In this document: piece after piece, positions 16,196 to 26,499 of the stretch
Numbering within the stretch: the stretch's first letter is position 1
Layout of the letters: every line of letters starts with the position of its first letter
NCBI GenBank assembly: GCA_963578825.1
Contig: CAUZDW010000012.1
Location: forward strand, 1-64,000
Direction: 5' to 3'
Source: JAJDNS01 sp963578825
GTDB taxonomy: Bacteria > Acidobacteriota > Vicinamibacteria > Fen-336
DNA: 64,000 nucleotides
Notes under the pieces: model-generated
Database searches by the model: none
What the model was told of the DNA's origin: nothing
What the model saw: the letters and a program-made list of their open reading frames with translations, nothing else
Made by a program: the position numbers and the translations under genes

Positions 16196-18547
16196 TCAGG
16201 GCATGGTCGACGTCGCCTGGATCTGCTGGGCGAAGACCTCTGGGTCGGACGTGGGTCGCTTGCAGACCTGCTGCTCACACACGTACGCGGTGGCCCGGCC
16301 TCCGAGCGCGAGCTTGCCCCGGACCAGGGGCACGACGTCGGCGCGCTCCTCGACATCCGAGGCTTCCACCACCGCCAGCACCCTGTTCGGGAGGAACGTG
16401 CGGCGCAGTCTTGCGAGAAGCGGCTCCGCCTCCTTCAACGACGGGGTGACGATCACGATCTCCTTCGGCATGTCGTGATGGAACTCCACCGCCAGGAGCA
16501 TCTCCGGGAGCGCCGCGGGAGAGCTGGACAAGGACGGTGCGAAGGCCGTGAGCGTGCGCTCGGCGCGACGGCGGTAGCCATCGTCCGTCGTGAGCTCGTA
16601 GAGTCTGAGGAGGTTGAGGGCATGGACGGAGTTGCCTGACGGCTCGGCCCCGTCGGAGGCGGGCTTCTCCCGGGCGAGGAGCGGCTCGTGCCCCTCACCG
16701 ATCAGGAAGAAGCCCCCTCCCTCGGGATCCTCGAAGGAGTCCTCGAGGACTTCGTCGAGCGCCATTGCCTCCCGAAGCCAGCGCGGCTCGCCCGTCGTTT
16801 CGAAGAGGTCGAGGAGCCCGGCAATGACGAAGGCGTAGTCCTCGAGATAGCCGCGCAGACGAGCCTGCCCGTCTTTGAAGCTCCGGCGCAGCTGACCGTC
16901 GACGCGCATGCGGGTGAGAACGAAATCGGCAGCCCGGGTCGCCCGCTCCGCAAAATGCTCGTCGTCGAGCACGAAGGCGGCGCGAGAGAGTGCCGAGATC
17001 ATGAGGCCGTTCCAGGCGGCGAGGGACTTCTCGTCGCGGAGCGGGGCGGGGCGCTCCGAACGCACCTCGAGCAAACGGCCCCTCGAGCGTTCGAGCTCGG
17101 CGCTCATCGTCGGGACGTCGAGCTTCAGATCCGCGGCGACGACGCCGAGAGGGCGGGGCGTGTTCAGGATGCTCCGTCCCTCGAAATTCCCCTGTCCCGT
17201 CACCCCGAAATACGCGACGACCGGCCCGGCCCGCTCGTCACCCAGGGCCTCCTCGATCTCGTCGGGCGTCCAGGTGAAGAAGTACCCCTCTTCCCGGTCG
17301 CCGTCGGGACCGATGCTGTCCGCGTCGTTCGCCGAGTAGAAGCCCCCGTGAGGGGCACTCATCTCGCGCTCGACATACTCGAGGGTCGCCCGGACGACGC
17401 GCGCGAAGTCCTCGCGTCCGCTGGCCTGGTAGCCCTCCAGGTACGCGATGGTGAGGAGTGCGTTGTCGTAGAGCATCTTCTCGAAGTGGGGCACGAGCCA
17501 CTGGGCGTCGGTCGAGTAGCGGTGGAAGCCGCCCCCGATCTGGTCGTGGATGCCTCCAGCCGCCATCCGCTGGAGCGTATGGGTCGCCATGTCGAGGGCC
17601 GCCGCGTCACCGGTGCGGCGGTGCTCGCGCAGGAGGAACCGTATCGGAAGGCTGCTCGGGAACTTCGGTGCGCCGGAGAGCCCGCCGTTCTCGGCGTCGT
17701 AGCGCTCCCGGTAGTGTCGCAGGGCACTGCCCAGGACGGCCACGGGAGGAGGTGCCGTGCCTCCCGCGGGCGGGGACAGGCTCTTGCGCACTTCGCGAGT
17801 CAACGCCTCGGCGGCCGTCGCGACACGATCCGGGTCCTGGTCGTAGAGCTCGCGGAGCTTCTGCAGGAGCGTCAGAAAGCCCGTGCGCGCCCCACGATCT
17901 CCGTCTCGTGGAGGAAAGTAGGTGCCGGCGAAGAACGGCTCACGCTCCGGCGTCAACCACACCGTCATCGGCCAGCCGCCTCGACCGGAGAGCAACTGGA
18001 CGGCTCGCATGTAAATCGCGTCGACGTCGGGGCGCTCCTCGCGATCGACCTTGATGGCGACGTAGCGCTCGTTCATGTACCGCGCGATCTCTTCGTCCTC
18101 GAACGACTCCTCCTCCATCACGTGACACCAGTGACATGTCGAGTAGCCGACGGAGAGGAGCACGGGCCGGCCCAGCCGCCGCGCCGTGTCGAACGCCTCG
18201 TCGCCCCAGGCATGCCAGCTCACGGGGTTGTGAGCATGCTGAAGCAGATAGGGACTCGTCTGAAGGAGCAGGCGATTGGTGTAGCGGGCGGTCCCATCCG
18301 GGTGCAAGTGCCGGGTTCGCGGGCGGTAGTCCGGCCCCTTCGCCTCCCGGGCCACGCCGAGCTGATCGCGTAGCTCTTCGTCGAAAGGAAGGGCACCGGG
18401 CAAGGTCGTCTCCTTTCCCTCCCCGCTGCCGACGGGTGCGCAAACGGCGAGCAGCAGGGTGGTAAGAGCGACCGCGCACGCCGTCGCTCGGGTGCGACCG
18501 CTCTTTGAGCTGAAGCCGGGATTCCCCGGGGCGAACAGAGAGAGCAT
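16196..18547 (-). CDS. thioredoxin/DUF255 domain protein (YyaL/SSP411 family)
   Basis: A 783-residue protein of the YyaL/spermatogenesis-associated-20 family. After a signal-like N-terminus comes the thioredoxin-type DUF255 domain (residues about 85-215) with NPVSWHAWGDEAF, the CHWCHVMEEESFED redox motif, DREERPDVD and GGWPMTVWLTP. A long six-hairpin glycosidase-like alpha/alpha barrel follows, including GGIHDQIGGGFHRYSTDAQW and LYDNALLT. The physiological substrate is unknown. Minus-strand TAGACT (18561-18556) ends eight bases before the ATG, suggesting a leaderless message. It lies upstream of the TPP-riboswitch operon but outside it. Confidence 0.88.
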   Translation of the reverse strand: MLSLFAPGNPGFSSKSGRTRATACAVALTTLLLAVCAPVGSGEGKETTLPGALPFDEELRDQLGVAREAKGPDYRPRTRHLHPDGTARYTNRLLLQTSPYLLQHAHNPVSWHAWGDEAFDTARRLGRPVLLSVGYSTCHWCHVMEEESFEDEEIARYMNERYVAIKVDREERPDVDAIYMRAVQLLSGRGGWPMTVWLTPEREPFFAGTYFPPRDGDRGARTGFLTLLQKLRELYDQDPDRVATAAEALTREVRKSLSPPAGGTAPPPVAVLGSALRHYRERYDAENGGLSGAPKFPSSLPIRFLLREHRRTGDAAALDMATHTLQRMAAGGIHDQIGGGFHRYSTDAQWLVPHFEKMLYDNALLTIAYLEGYQASGREDFARVVRATLEYVEREMSAPHGGFYSANDADSIGPDGDREEGYFFTWTPDEIEEALGDERAGPVVAYFGVTGQGNFEGRSILNTPRPLGVVAADLKLDVPTMSAELERSRGRLLEVRSERPAPLRDEKSLAAWNGLMISALSRAAFVLDDEHFAERATRAADFVLTRMRVDGQLRRSFKDGQARLRGYLEDYAFVIAGLLDLFETTGEPRWLREAMALDEVLEDSFEDPEGGGFFLIGEGHEPLLAREKPASDGAEPSGNSVHALNLLRLYELTTDDGYRRRAERTLTAFAPSLSSSPAALPEMLLAVEFHHDMPKEIVIVTPSLKEAEPLLARLRRTFLPNRVLAVVEASDVEERADVVPLVRGKLALGGRATAYVCEQQVCKRPTSDPEVFAQQIQATSTMP

Positions 18548-18592
18548 CTCCTGGCAGTCTAACCTGAGCTCAGCTGCCTCGGGAGGTGTCCA

Positions 18593-19888
<1,296 letters not shown>

Positions 19889-19996
19889 TGCTGCCTCCGG
19901 TCGTTCAGATGCGCGCGTCCCAGGGGAGGTTCGGCCCCGATCGTCCTCCGTCCGGTCGAAAAGCTGGGCCGAGGCTACACCGCCCCATCGACCCTT

Positions 19997-21796
19997 TCAA
20001 ACGCACCGATCGATGTTGTCATGGCCTCCGTCGCGCCCCAGTTCGCAGCTCGTCGGAACGGCAGCGCGACGTCTCAAACAGGACGTCCGCGGGAGAGATT
20101 GGTTTCTCTTCTCTGCTGGGTCGTCGCCAGGGAGAAGGTGTGCGGCGGGAGCCGGCAGAAGCTCGTAGACCGTATCTCCTTCTAGTACCACGACTTCCTT
20201 GAGCGATCGCCCAAGGGCCTCGGGCAGTCTCTCCTGAAGACGGGCCCATTGGTGAGGCCCGTATCCCCCGCGATGAACGACGATGTAGCGCACGTCGACG
20301 TCGCGCAGAAGCCCGAGAAACTCTTCGGACGGGAAGCTCATCATCTGCTCGCGGATGCGGACGTAGCCGCTTGGCTCGATCCCCGCGTACCCGTTCACCA
20401 TCGGCTTCCAGTGAAGAGTCGAGTAGACCATGTAGATGCTCTCGTGAGATGCAGGGCGGCGCTCGAGAGAGTACACGTCGAACATCGGCAGGTGGACGAT
20501 CACGTCCCGCCCGGGCTGCTCGGCCAGCCATCGATAGACCGGCGGCGGCTCCAGGCGCGTGTCGATGACCTTTGACCAGCTCGGCATCGGAATCGGCACG
20601 ATGAGCGTCTCGGCCAGGCCCAACGCCGCCACGAGCGCAACGACGATCGGGCGCGGGCGGAGCACCGACAGCCCAAGGGCCGCGAGCATCGCCAGCGGGA
20701 GCGCAAAGAGCGCCCCGGCGCGGCTCGTCACTCGAATCATCTGGAAAACGGGTACCGTGTCCCGTAGCAAGCCCCATGGGCCCGGCACGAGGTCATGCCC
20801 AAACGCGCGGATCTGCGGCCCCAACGCCACGAGCGCGGCCACGAGCGCCATGGTCGCCAGCGCAACCGCTTCTCGACTCGGCCGCTCCCGTCGCCGCCAC
20901 AGCACCACCGCACCCGCCAGCGCCAGACCCGGCACCACGAGCCCCGGGAACAGGTTGTTGGAGCTCGTCGTGCGCGTGAAGTCGGTGATCTCGCCGTACA
21001 TCCAGTTCCACGAGCTCGTCGCCAGGAAGGCCTCGAGGGGGGCCGAGTACTGGATCGTCTCCTCGGTGCCGCGCGTGTAGTGCTCCGGCTCCAGACCCTT
21101 CTTGTGCATCAGGTAGAGAGGCAGAAGCGTCAGGCCAGCGAGCGCTGTGGCCAGCACGGCCTTCGGGAGGAGGCGCCACCGCCCCCACAGCAGTACCAGG
21201 AACGCCGGCGGCAGGACGGCCAGGGCAAAGACGCCGTGATAGCCGCAGGCCGCAAACGTCAAGACGAAGAAGAGCGCTGAGAGAAGGACATCGCGGGCCC
21301 TCCCGCTCCGGGAGAAGCGCACGGCGAACAGCAACACGAGCGGCAGCCACTGCGTCCCGAGCGTCGAGAGATGCGCCACCTGGTCCGTCCGGATCGGAGA
21401 GAACGCGAACAGAGCGCCGCCGAGAAGGGCCGCCCACTCCCCCGCCCCGAGCTCGCGAGCCAGCCAGTAGGCGGTCAGGGCGGAGAAGAGAAACGTGAGC
21501 AAACGGACCACGTTGTAGAGCAGCACCGCGTCGTTGGTGAAGAGCGCAAGGGGCAAGACGAGCAGCGTCGTCCCGAAGACCGGCTCGTCCATCCCCAGCG
21601 TGTAGCGCAGCGGGTGGAAGATGTTCGCGTGGGGCAACGAGACCGGATCGGTCTGGAGCGCATGGATCGTCCAGCCGATCTCCCATGCGAAGAAAGCCGA
21701 GTCCCCTGCGTCCATCACCCGCAGGTTGGCCGCGAACGGCCATGTGAGGACAACGGTCAGGGTCGCGTACAGCCCGAGCGCGCGAAGTGACTTCAT
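19997..21796 (-). CDS. multi-pass membrane protein, GT-C-like
   Basis: About 599 residues with at least ten hydrophobic segments in the first 400, then a soluble tail. The first loop, with MDAGDSAFFAWEIGWTIHAL and the FHPLRYTLGMDEP segment, resembles membrane glycosyltransferases of the GT-C fold, where acidic residues in that loop are catalytic. The tail has PVYRWLAEQPGRDVIVHLP and VRYIVVHRG. The last 45 residues after YELLPAPAAHL are low-complexity and may come from a late frame slip. The acceptor and donor are unknown. Neighbours give no pathway. Confidence 0.65.
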   Translation of the reverse strand: MKSLRALGLYATLTVVLTWPFAANLRVMDAGDSAFFAWEIGWTIHALQTDPVSLPHANIFHPLRYTLGMDEPVFGTTLLVLPLALFTNDAVLLYNVVRLLTFLFSALTAYWLARELGAGEWAALLGGALFAFSPIRTDQVAHLSTLGTQWLPLVLLFAVRFSRSGRARDVLLSALFFVLTFAACGYHGVFALAVLPPAFLVLLWGRWRLLPKAVLATALAGLTLLPLYLMHKKGLEPEHYTRGTEETIQYSAPLEAFLATSSWNWMYGEITDFTRTTSSNNLFPGLVVPGLALAGAVVLWRRRERPSREAVALATMALVAALVALGPQIRAFGHDLVPGPWGLLRDTVPVFQMIRVTSRAGALFALPLAMLAALGLSVLRPRPIVVALVAALGLAETLIVPIPMPSWSKVIDTRLEPPPVYRWLAEQPGRDVIVHLPMFDVYSLERRPASHESIYMVYSTLHWKPMVNGYAGIEPSGYVRIREQMMSFPSEEFLGLLRDVDVRYIVVHRGGYGPHQWARLQERLPEALGRSLKEVVVLEGDTVYELLPAPAAHLLPGDDPAEKRNQSLPRTSCLRRRAAVPTSCELGRDGGHDNIDRCV

Positions 21797-21872
21797 CGAG
21801 AGGCTACTCTAGCGTCCCGGCGGGACGGGAACCAGCGCCGCGATCGGGCGCCCAGGAGGGCGCCCCCGGCCC

Positions 21873-22646
21873 TCAGAGACCGAACCCCTCGCTCACCAGC
21901 TTGAGACCGGTGATCAGGAGCAGACCGTAGACGATGCGATAGAAGAGGACATCGTTGACCTTGTCGCGCAGCCAGCGGCCCAGCTTGATCCCGATCGGAG
22001 CAAGAGGAAGCAGCAGGACAGAGGTTGCCAGGTTGTCGGCGCTCAACTGCCCGAGCCAGGCGTACGGGATGAGCTTCAGGTAGTTGTACATCATGAACAC
22101 GATCACGGTCGTCCCCACGAAGATCGTGGGCGGCAGCCTCTGGGGCAGGAGGTAGACAGCCACCGGAGGAGCTCCGGCATGCGCAAGCGTACTCGTGAAG
22201 CCCCCGACAACCCCCCAGAACGCCCCACTCAACACCCCGTGTGATTTTGCTTCCGGATCACGTCCTCTCAGCAGGGCCAACCCGAGCACCCAATGCAGCG
22301 CAAACGCCACCGCAATCGCTCCGACGATGACGCGCAGCCATCGTTCATCCAAAGCACCGAAGGCCAGCGCCCCAGCAACGACCCCCACCACGCCCGCCGG
22401 CATGAGGATCCGAAGATTCGGGGCGCTGTACTGCCCCCGATACACCCTGATCGCGAACAGATCCATCACGCACAGGATCGGCAGCAGGATCGCCGCCGCC
22501 TTCGGCAGCGGCATCACGAAGGAGAGAAACGGCACCCCCACCATGCCGGCAACCCCGCCGAAGCCTCCCTTGGAGATGCCGAACAGCAGCACCACCGGCA
22601 CCGCCAGCACGTAGAACCACGGGTCAGAGATGAAGAGGCCGCTCAC
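21873..22646 (-). CDS. TauE/SafE family permease
   Basis: About 257 residues with eight hydrophobic segments and two TauE/SafE half-motifs: FGISKGGFGGVAGMVGVPFL near residue 20 and GGFTSTLAHAGAPPVAVYLL near 150. The family exports sulfite, sulfoacetate and other organic anions. The open frame begins at ATG 22694, but the first 16 residues look unlike a membrane start; a GTG at 22646 begins directly before SGLFISDPWFYVLAVPVV, so I use that. Substrate unknown. Confidence 0.82.
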   Translation of the reverse strand: MSGLFISDPWFYVLAVPVVLLFGISKGGFGGVAGMVGVPFLSFVMPLPKAAAILLPILCVMDLFAIRVYRGQYSAPNLRILMPAGVVGVVAGALAFGALDERWLRVIVGAIAVAFALHWVLGLALLRGRDPEAKSHGVLSGAFWGVVGGFTSTLAHAGAPPVAVYLLPQRLPPTIFVGTTVIVFMMYNYLKLIPYAWLGQLSADNLATSVLLLPLAPIGIKLGRWLRDKVNDVLFYRIVYGLLLITGLKLVSEGFGL

Positions 22647-22694
22647 GAGGCGAGAATGGTCGCACGTGAACGGCGCGGATGCTCCGACCGGCAC

Positions 22695-22833
22695 AATGGA
22701 GAAGCGAACCGGTAGAGACTGCGGCTTTCGACGTACCTGAGACCGAGGACTGGGCCGGTTACAAACACCTTCAACGCTGACCGTGCGCTTGTGGCGCGCC
22801 GCGTGCTACCCGAACTCAAGAGCCTGCGAGCGA
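22695..22833. other. intergenic gap
   Basis: This gap separates the TauE/SafE permease from the Rhs/ankyrin pair. I see no gene, strong promoter or terminator in it. It may mark the left edge of an inserted module. Confidence 0.4.
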
Positions 22834-23502
22834 TCAGTCATGGCGCATCCGTTCCAGAACCCGGTCAACCGAGAAACCGGTCGCGTCGACGGGGTCACGA
22901 TCCGCGATCAGACGAACCACGGCGTCACGGCCATTGATGGGCCCTAGTTCCCCCGCGGTGACATAGAACCAGCTCTTTCGCTCGGATTCTGCGCCAGCGT
23001 CGAGGAGAGTGCCCGCCATCTCGGCAGCCCCGAGTACCGCGGCCCAATGGAGTGGCGTCATGCCGAGTTCTCCCGCAACGTCTATGCCTGCGCCTGCCTG
23101 GAGGAAGAGATCGACCATATCGGCCCGTCGAGCTGAAACAGCCGCAAGCAGGGGGACACCAGCACCGAAATGGGGAGATCGTACTGCCTCAGGATCCTGC
23201 CGCAAGATCGTCGCCGCTTTTCGATGATCAGATTCTCGGATTGCCTCTAGCAATTCGATGATGGTCTCGGCGTGTGGACCCCCAGACAGGGTCAGTCGAG
23301 GAGAAGCGCGTAGGACCTCTTCGGTCTCTATCTCGGTCTGGGGATGGGCGACGAGAACGGCCAAGTCCAGCTTTCGACCGCGAAGCTCGTCCTGGATCTC
23401 CTTTGGAGAGCCGAAGAGTTCGACATTCAAGGCGCTATTGACGAAGGAGAGCGCATAGCCGAGCAGCGCTGGCCCAGACCTGGGGAATGATCCTCTCGAC
23501 AT
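22834..23502 (-). CDS. ankyrin-repeat protein, possible immunity protein
   Basis: A 222-residue protein. The C-terminal half has ankyrin repeats (VRSPHFGAGVPLLAAVSARR, then GMTPLHWAAVLGAAEMAGTL with the TPLHWAA signature). The N-terminal 95 residues are not recognisable. It lies 49 bases downstream of an Rhs-type toxin-like gene on the same strand, which is the usual place for a cognate immunity protein; ankyrin-type immunity proteins are known in polymorphic toxin systems. The immunity role is inferred from position only. Base composition is less GC-rich than the surroundings, consistent with transfer. Confidence 0.6.
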   Translation of the reverse strand: MSRGSFPRSGPALLGYALSFVNSALNVELFGSPKEIQDELRGRKLDLAVLVAHPQTEIETEEVLRASPRLTLSGGPHAETIIELLEAIRESDHRKAATILRQDPEAVRSPHFGAGVPLLAAVSARRADMVDLFLQAGAGIDVAGELGMTPLHWAAVLGAAEMAGTLLDAGAESERKSWFYVTAGELGPINGRDAVVRLIADRDPVDATGFSVDRVLERMRHD

Positions 23503-23551
23503 GAGTGTCAGCTAGCCTTTTCTGCTCTTTTCCAACAAGACTCGACCACTC

Positions 23552-25126
23552 TCAAATCCCCATGTTGGAGTCTATCATCGGGAGTTCTTTTCGTAGCTTG
23601 CCTGGCACCCAATCACCTTTCCAGTCGACGTAGCCCCAGAGAGCGTGAGCCTCGTCCTGGAGTTCATAAAACTCCTTCTTCTCCACGGATACTGCGGTAC
23701 CCTCAAGGTAGCGCTTCTGGTACACCTTCGAGAACAGGGTCCCGCCGGATTCAATCACGAAGACTCCGCCTTCATCCTCGAGGAGATACGGGGTCATTAC
23801 GTACCCAGCCAGCGCCTCCTCCCGACTCATGGCATATGCATCGAAGAGAACGAAGGCGGCGAAGACGCCGGCGGTGCCACCACCCTTGAGTTTGGCTCCG
23901 AGGCCACCACGTTTCCCGGGGGTCGACGCAGAAGTGGCAGCTGCCTCAGAAGCTCCCTCTGTCACCGCCTTAGCCGACCCTGACTCGGTGACCGTGGAGG
24001 CCTTGGGAGCGTTTTGTGGCGGCGCGGTAGCTTCTTTGTAGAGTGAACGTTTCCCCCTCTGGACCTTGTGCCTCTCGCGCCATACGCTCTCGTGCTCCTT
24101 GGAAGCGGCCCTCCTCTCATTGAGTGAGCGCGCGTCTTCCTTCGAAACCCGCCGCATTGTCCCCTCTTCATGGGATCGGATGGCCTCGTTCTTCGCGCCG
24201 CGCCTGGAGGCCTCAACATCCGCCTCCGCCAGCGTCTGCTCCACCTCTATTGATGTTGTCTCAGCGTTTAGGAACTTCTTCCACTTGTGGCGCCCAAAAC
24301 GGACCTTCAGCTTTTGAAGCGTTGAGCCGGTGTAGGTAACCGCCTCTCCCGTGATTGGGTCGAATCCGCGAGCTATGTAGACATGGCCTATCTCTATCGG
24401 GGTACGTCCGTCGGGATCCCAGTAGAACGTGGGTCGTGCAAAACCGTAAGAATAACGGTGGAGGCTCGGAGGGTTGTCTGTCTGGCCGAGAAACGAGTCC
24501 TGCGTCAAGAACCTTCCAAGGCGGGGATCGAGGTAGCACGTCTTGGCGTTGTAGAGGCCCGTCTCGGTGTCGAAGTAGTGCCCCGTGAAGCCGAAGCGGT
24601 TGCGGGAAACGGCGATCTCTGCCGGAAATCTAAAGTTGCCCCACGCGTCCAGGTGATAGTTCGCAACGACGGCGCCGCCGTCATCGGTGAGGTTCACCAC
24701 GCTCCTCAGGCCGTCGAGGGAGAAGTACCGTCGGCCCTCCGTCTGATGAGTCAGGGCGATGAGGCGGTCGGAGCCGTAGTCGTACTTGGCGACCTGCAGG
24801 CCGAGGCTGTCGTACTCGGCGAAGAGGCTCGTGTCGTCGTAGACGTACTGGCGGAGGCCCGCCTCGCCGATCTTGAGGTTTCTCCGCCCCCCGAAGTCGT
24901 ACTGGAACCGCCCGAGGATGGCCGCCCCCTGTTGGACTTCGACGAGCTTGTCTCGAACGTCGTAGACGAACGCGGCGGTGACCGCCCCGGCTCCGCTGCC
25001 GGCCGTCCGGGAGACCTGGCTCCCGTCCGCATCCCAGCCGAACGGAAAGCGAAACGGATGTGTGCGAGAGCGGACGCCCGCGGCACGCACAGTGTCAACA
25101 AAAGCCCTGGGTAGCTTTTGGCCCAT
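23552..25126 (-). CDS. Rhs C-terminal fragment with putative nuclease toxin tip
   Basis: A 524-residue protein. Residues 20-255 are the end of an Rhs/YD-repeat shell: FVYDVRDKLVEVQQGAAILG, GLRQYVYDDTSLFAEYD, NRFGFTGHYFDTETGLYNAK, YLDPRLGRFLTQDSF and the terminal YWDPDGRTP junction. What follows is variable, as in polymorphic toxins. GHVYIARG...VTYTGST...RFGRHKWKK, then a Glu in GAKNEAIRSHEE, is spaced like a GIY-YIG nuclease. A further C-terminal region has a hydrophobic TAGVFAAFVLFDAY segment. The large N-terminal Rhs shell and any export domain are absent, so this looks like a displaced tip cassette. Confidence 0.65.
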   Translation of the reverse strand: MGQKLPRAFVDTVRAAGVRSRTHPFRFPFGWDADGSQVSRTAGSGAGAVTAAFVYDVRDKLVEVQQGAAILGRFQYDFGGRRNLKIGEAGLRQYVYDDTSLFAEYDSLGLQVAKYDYGSDRLIALTHQTEGRRYFSLDGLRSVVNLTDDGGAVVANYHLDAWGNFRFPAEIAVSRNRFGFTGHYFDTETGLYNAKTCYLDPRLGRFLTQDSFLGQTDNPPSLHRYSYGFARPTFYWDPDGRTPIEIGHVYIARGFDPITGEAVTYTGSTLQKLKVRFGRHKWKKFLNAETTSIEVEQTLAEADVEASRRGAKNEAIRSHEEGTMRRVSKEDARSLNERRAASKEHESVWRERHKVQRGKRSLYKEATAPPQNAPKASTVTESGSAKAVTEGASEAAATSASTPGKRGGLGAKLKGGGTAGVFAAFVLFDAYAMSREEALAGYVMTPYLLEDEGGVFVIESGGTLFSKVYQKRYLEGTAVSVEKKEFYELQDEAHALWGYVDWKGDWVPGKLRKELPMIDSNMGI

Positions 25127-25263
25127 CTCAGGGTCGATGCAACCCCTGATCCGCTATGCGAGTAACAGGTACCCGCCGCGTGTCACATGAGCAGGTCCGA
25201 AGTGGCCAGGCGGGTCCAATTTGGCAGCATACAGAGCACCTGGACCCCAAAACATTCTGAGAC
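25127..25263. other. intergenic gap upstream of the Rhs fragment
   Basis: Non-coding as far as I can see. There is no remnant of the missing Rhs N-terminal region in any frame, so the truncation point is close to 25126. Confidence 0.4.
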
Positions 25264-25734
25264 CTAACCCTCGATCTGCTGGGCGAGGTAGTTTTCGGCG
25301 CCCATCTCCTTGACCTGGTGCAGCTGGGCCTCGAGCCAGTCGATGTGCTCTTCCTCGTCCCGGAGGATCTGCTCCAGGAGCGCTCGGGTGCCGTTGTCGC
25401 CCTGGGTGCGAGCGACCTCGATCCCCTTGTTGAGCCGGGGCACCGCCTGCTGCTCGAGGTCGAGATCGTTGTGAAACTGCTCGGGCACGTCGAGTCCGAC
25501 GTTGATCTTCATGTACTTCTGCACGTTGGGAGCGCCGTCGAAGTACAGGATGCGGTCGATCACCTCCTGGGCGTGCTTCATCTCCTCGATGGACTCCTTG
25601 CGGACGTAGGCGGCAAGCTTGGCGTAGCCCCAGTTCTCGCACATGCGGGCGTGAATGAAATACTGGTTGACAGCAGTGAGCTCGGCGCAGAGCACGTCCT
25701 GCAGGATCTGGATGACCTCGTCGTTGCCCTTCAT
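25264..25734 (-). CDS. bfr: bacterioferritin
   Basis: A 156-residue haem-containing ferritin. The di-iron ligands are present: Glu in CAELTAVNQYF (residue 18), ESIEEMKHAQE supplying Glu51, the haem-ligand Met52 and His54, then Glu94 (LDLEQQAV region) and the RDEEEHIDWLE motif giving Glu127 and His130. It stores iron as a 24-mer in the cytoplasm. Its start codon overlaps the stop of the ferredoxin-like gene by four bases, so the two are cotranslated. A Fur-type palindrome lies ahead of the pair. Confidence 0.95.
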   Translation of the reverse strand: MKGNDEVIQILQDVLCAELTAVNQYFIHARMCENWGYAKLAAYVRKESIEEMKHAQEVIDRILYFDGAPNVQKYMKINVGLDVPEQFHNDLDLEQQAVPRLNKGIEVARTQGDNGTRALLEQILRDEEEHIDWLEAQLHQVKEMGAENYLAQQIEG

Positions 25735-25958
25735 AGCTTCTCCCTCGTGGGCCGGGCGAACGCCCGGTTCTCCGACCAGCCGATCTTAACCCGGCTCAGC
25801 GAGTCTTGCCAGACCCGGGCGCGGAGGTCGGGGAGGCAGGCGGTGCAGAGGCGGCCGCAGCCGATGCGCCGGCAGGTCTCGTCGAAGCTGAGGCGTCCCT
25901 CGCGCATGCGCCGGAAGATCTCGTCGAACGAGAGCTCGGTGCACTCGCAGTGCGTCAT
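25731..25958 (-). CDS. bacterioferritin-associated ferredoxin-like protein
   Basis: About 75 residues with a BFD-like [2Fe-2S] cysteine set: CECTELSFDEIFRRM at the N-terminus, then RRIGCGRLCTACLPDLRARV. BFD family proteins deliver electrons to bacterioferritin for iron release. The gene directly precedes bfr with a four-base overlap. The open frame continues upstream to 26042, but MTHCEC at 25958 begins the conserved domain. If transcription starts near the Fur-type box, an upstream start cannot be excluded. Confidence 0.75.
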   Translation of the reverse strand: MTHCECTELSFDEIFRRMREGRLSFDETCRRIGCGRLCTACLPDLRARVWQDSLSRVKIGWSENRAFARPTREKL

Positions 25959-26026
25959 GGCTCGGGCCGAGACCGCGACGCCGTCCGCTCCAAGGGAGAT
26001 GCCATCCGCCATCATCTCGATGATAA

Positions 26027-26041
26027 TGAAAACGGTTTTCA
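26027..26041 (-). promoter_or_regulatory. Fur-type operator ahead of bfd-bfr
   Basis: A perfect 15-bp palindrome, TGAAAAC-G-GTTTTCA on the plus strand, matching the TGAnAAn-n-nTTnTCA form of a Fur 7-1-7 box. Adjacent TGATAATG (26021-26028) extends the similarity. It lies about 70 bases before the ferredoxin start and about 100 bases before the divergent zinc-ribbon gene, so it could serve either. Confidence 0.65.
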
Positions 26042-26140
26042 CTTTTAAGTCGCACGTTGTCGCGGCAGAGAGCCCGGGTCGGTGCCCGGGAGATCGAGGG
26101 CTCCCCGCGGAGACAGGAGCGGGCTGCTAGAATCGGTGTC

Positions 26141-26428
26141 ATGCTGGAGGCGCTCGACATCGTCTGTCCCTGCTGCGACGCGCTCCTCAAGGTGGATCCG
26201 GGGACCAGCTCCGTGATCTGGGCCGACAAGAAGAAGCCCAGGCCGAAGGACTTCGACGACCTCGTCCGCAGGGTCGACTCGCGCCGGAGCGTCCTGGACC
26301 AGAAATTCGCCAGGTCCGTCCAGCAGACTCGCCACTCGAGCGAGATCCTCGACAAGAAATTCGAGGAGGCTCGAAAGCGGGCGGAATCCGACCCCAAGCC
26401 GCCGCCCCATCCCTTCGAGAACGACTGA
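26141..26428 (+). CDS. small CPCC zinc-ribbon-like protein
   Basis: A 95-residue protein that starts MLEALDIVCPCCDALLKVDP and then becomes charged and helical (SVLDQKFARSVQQTRH, KKFEEARKRAESD). The CPCC motif alone is half a zinc ribbon, so metal binding may need a dimer. I do not know its function. TAGAAT at 26128-26133 ends seven bases before the ATG with no ribosome-binding site between, so a leaderless message is likely. Confidence 0.65.
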   Translation: MLEALDIVCPCCDALLKVDPGTSSVIWADKKKPRPKDFDDLVRRVDSRRSVLDQKFARSVQQTRHSSEILDKKFEEARKRAESDPKPPPHPFEND

Positions 26429-26499
26429 GCACCCTGGCGGTTGCCTCGCCCGCTTCGGGCACCTATGATTCGAACCTTCATCGATAGAGGAGATCCCTG

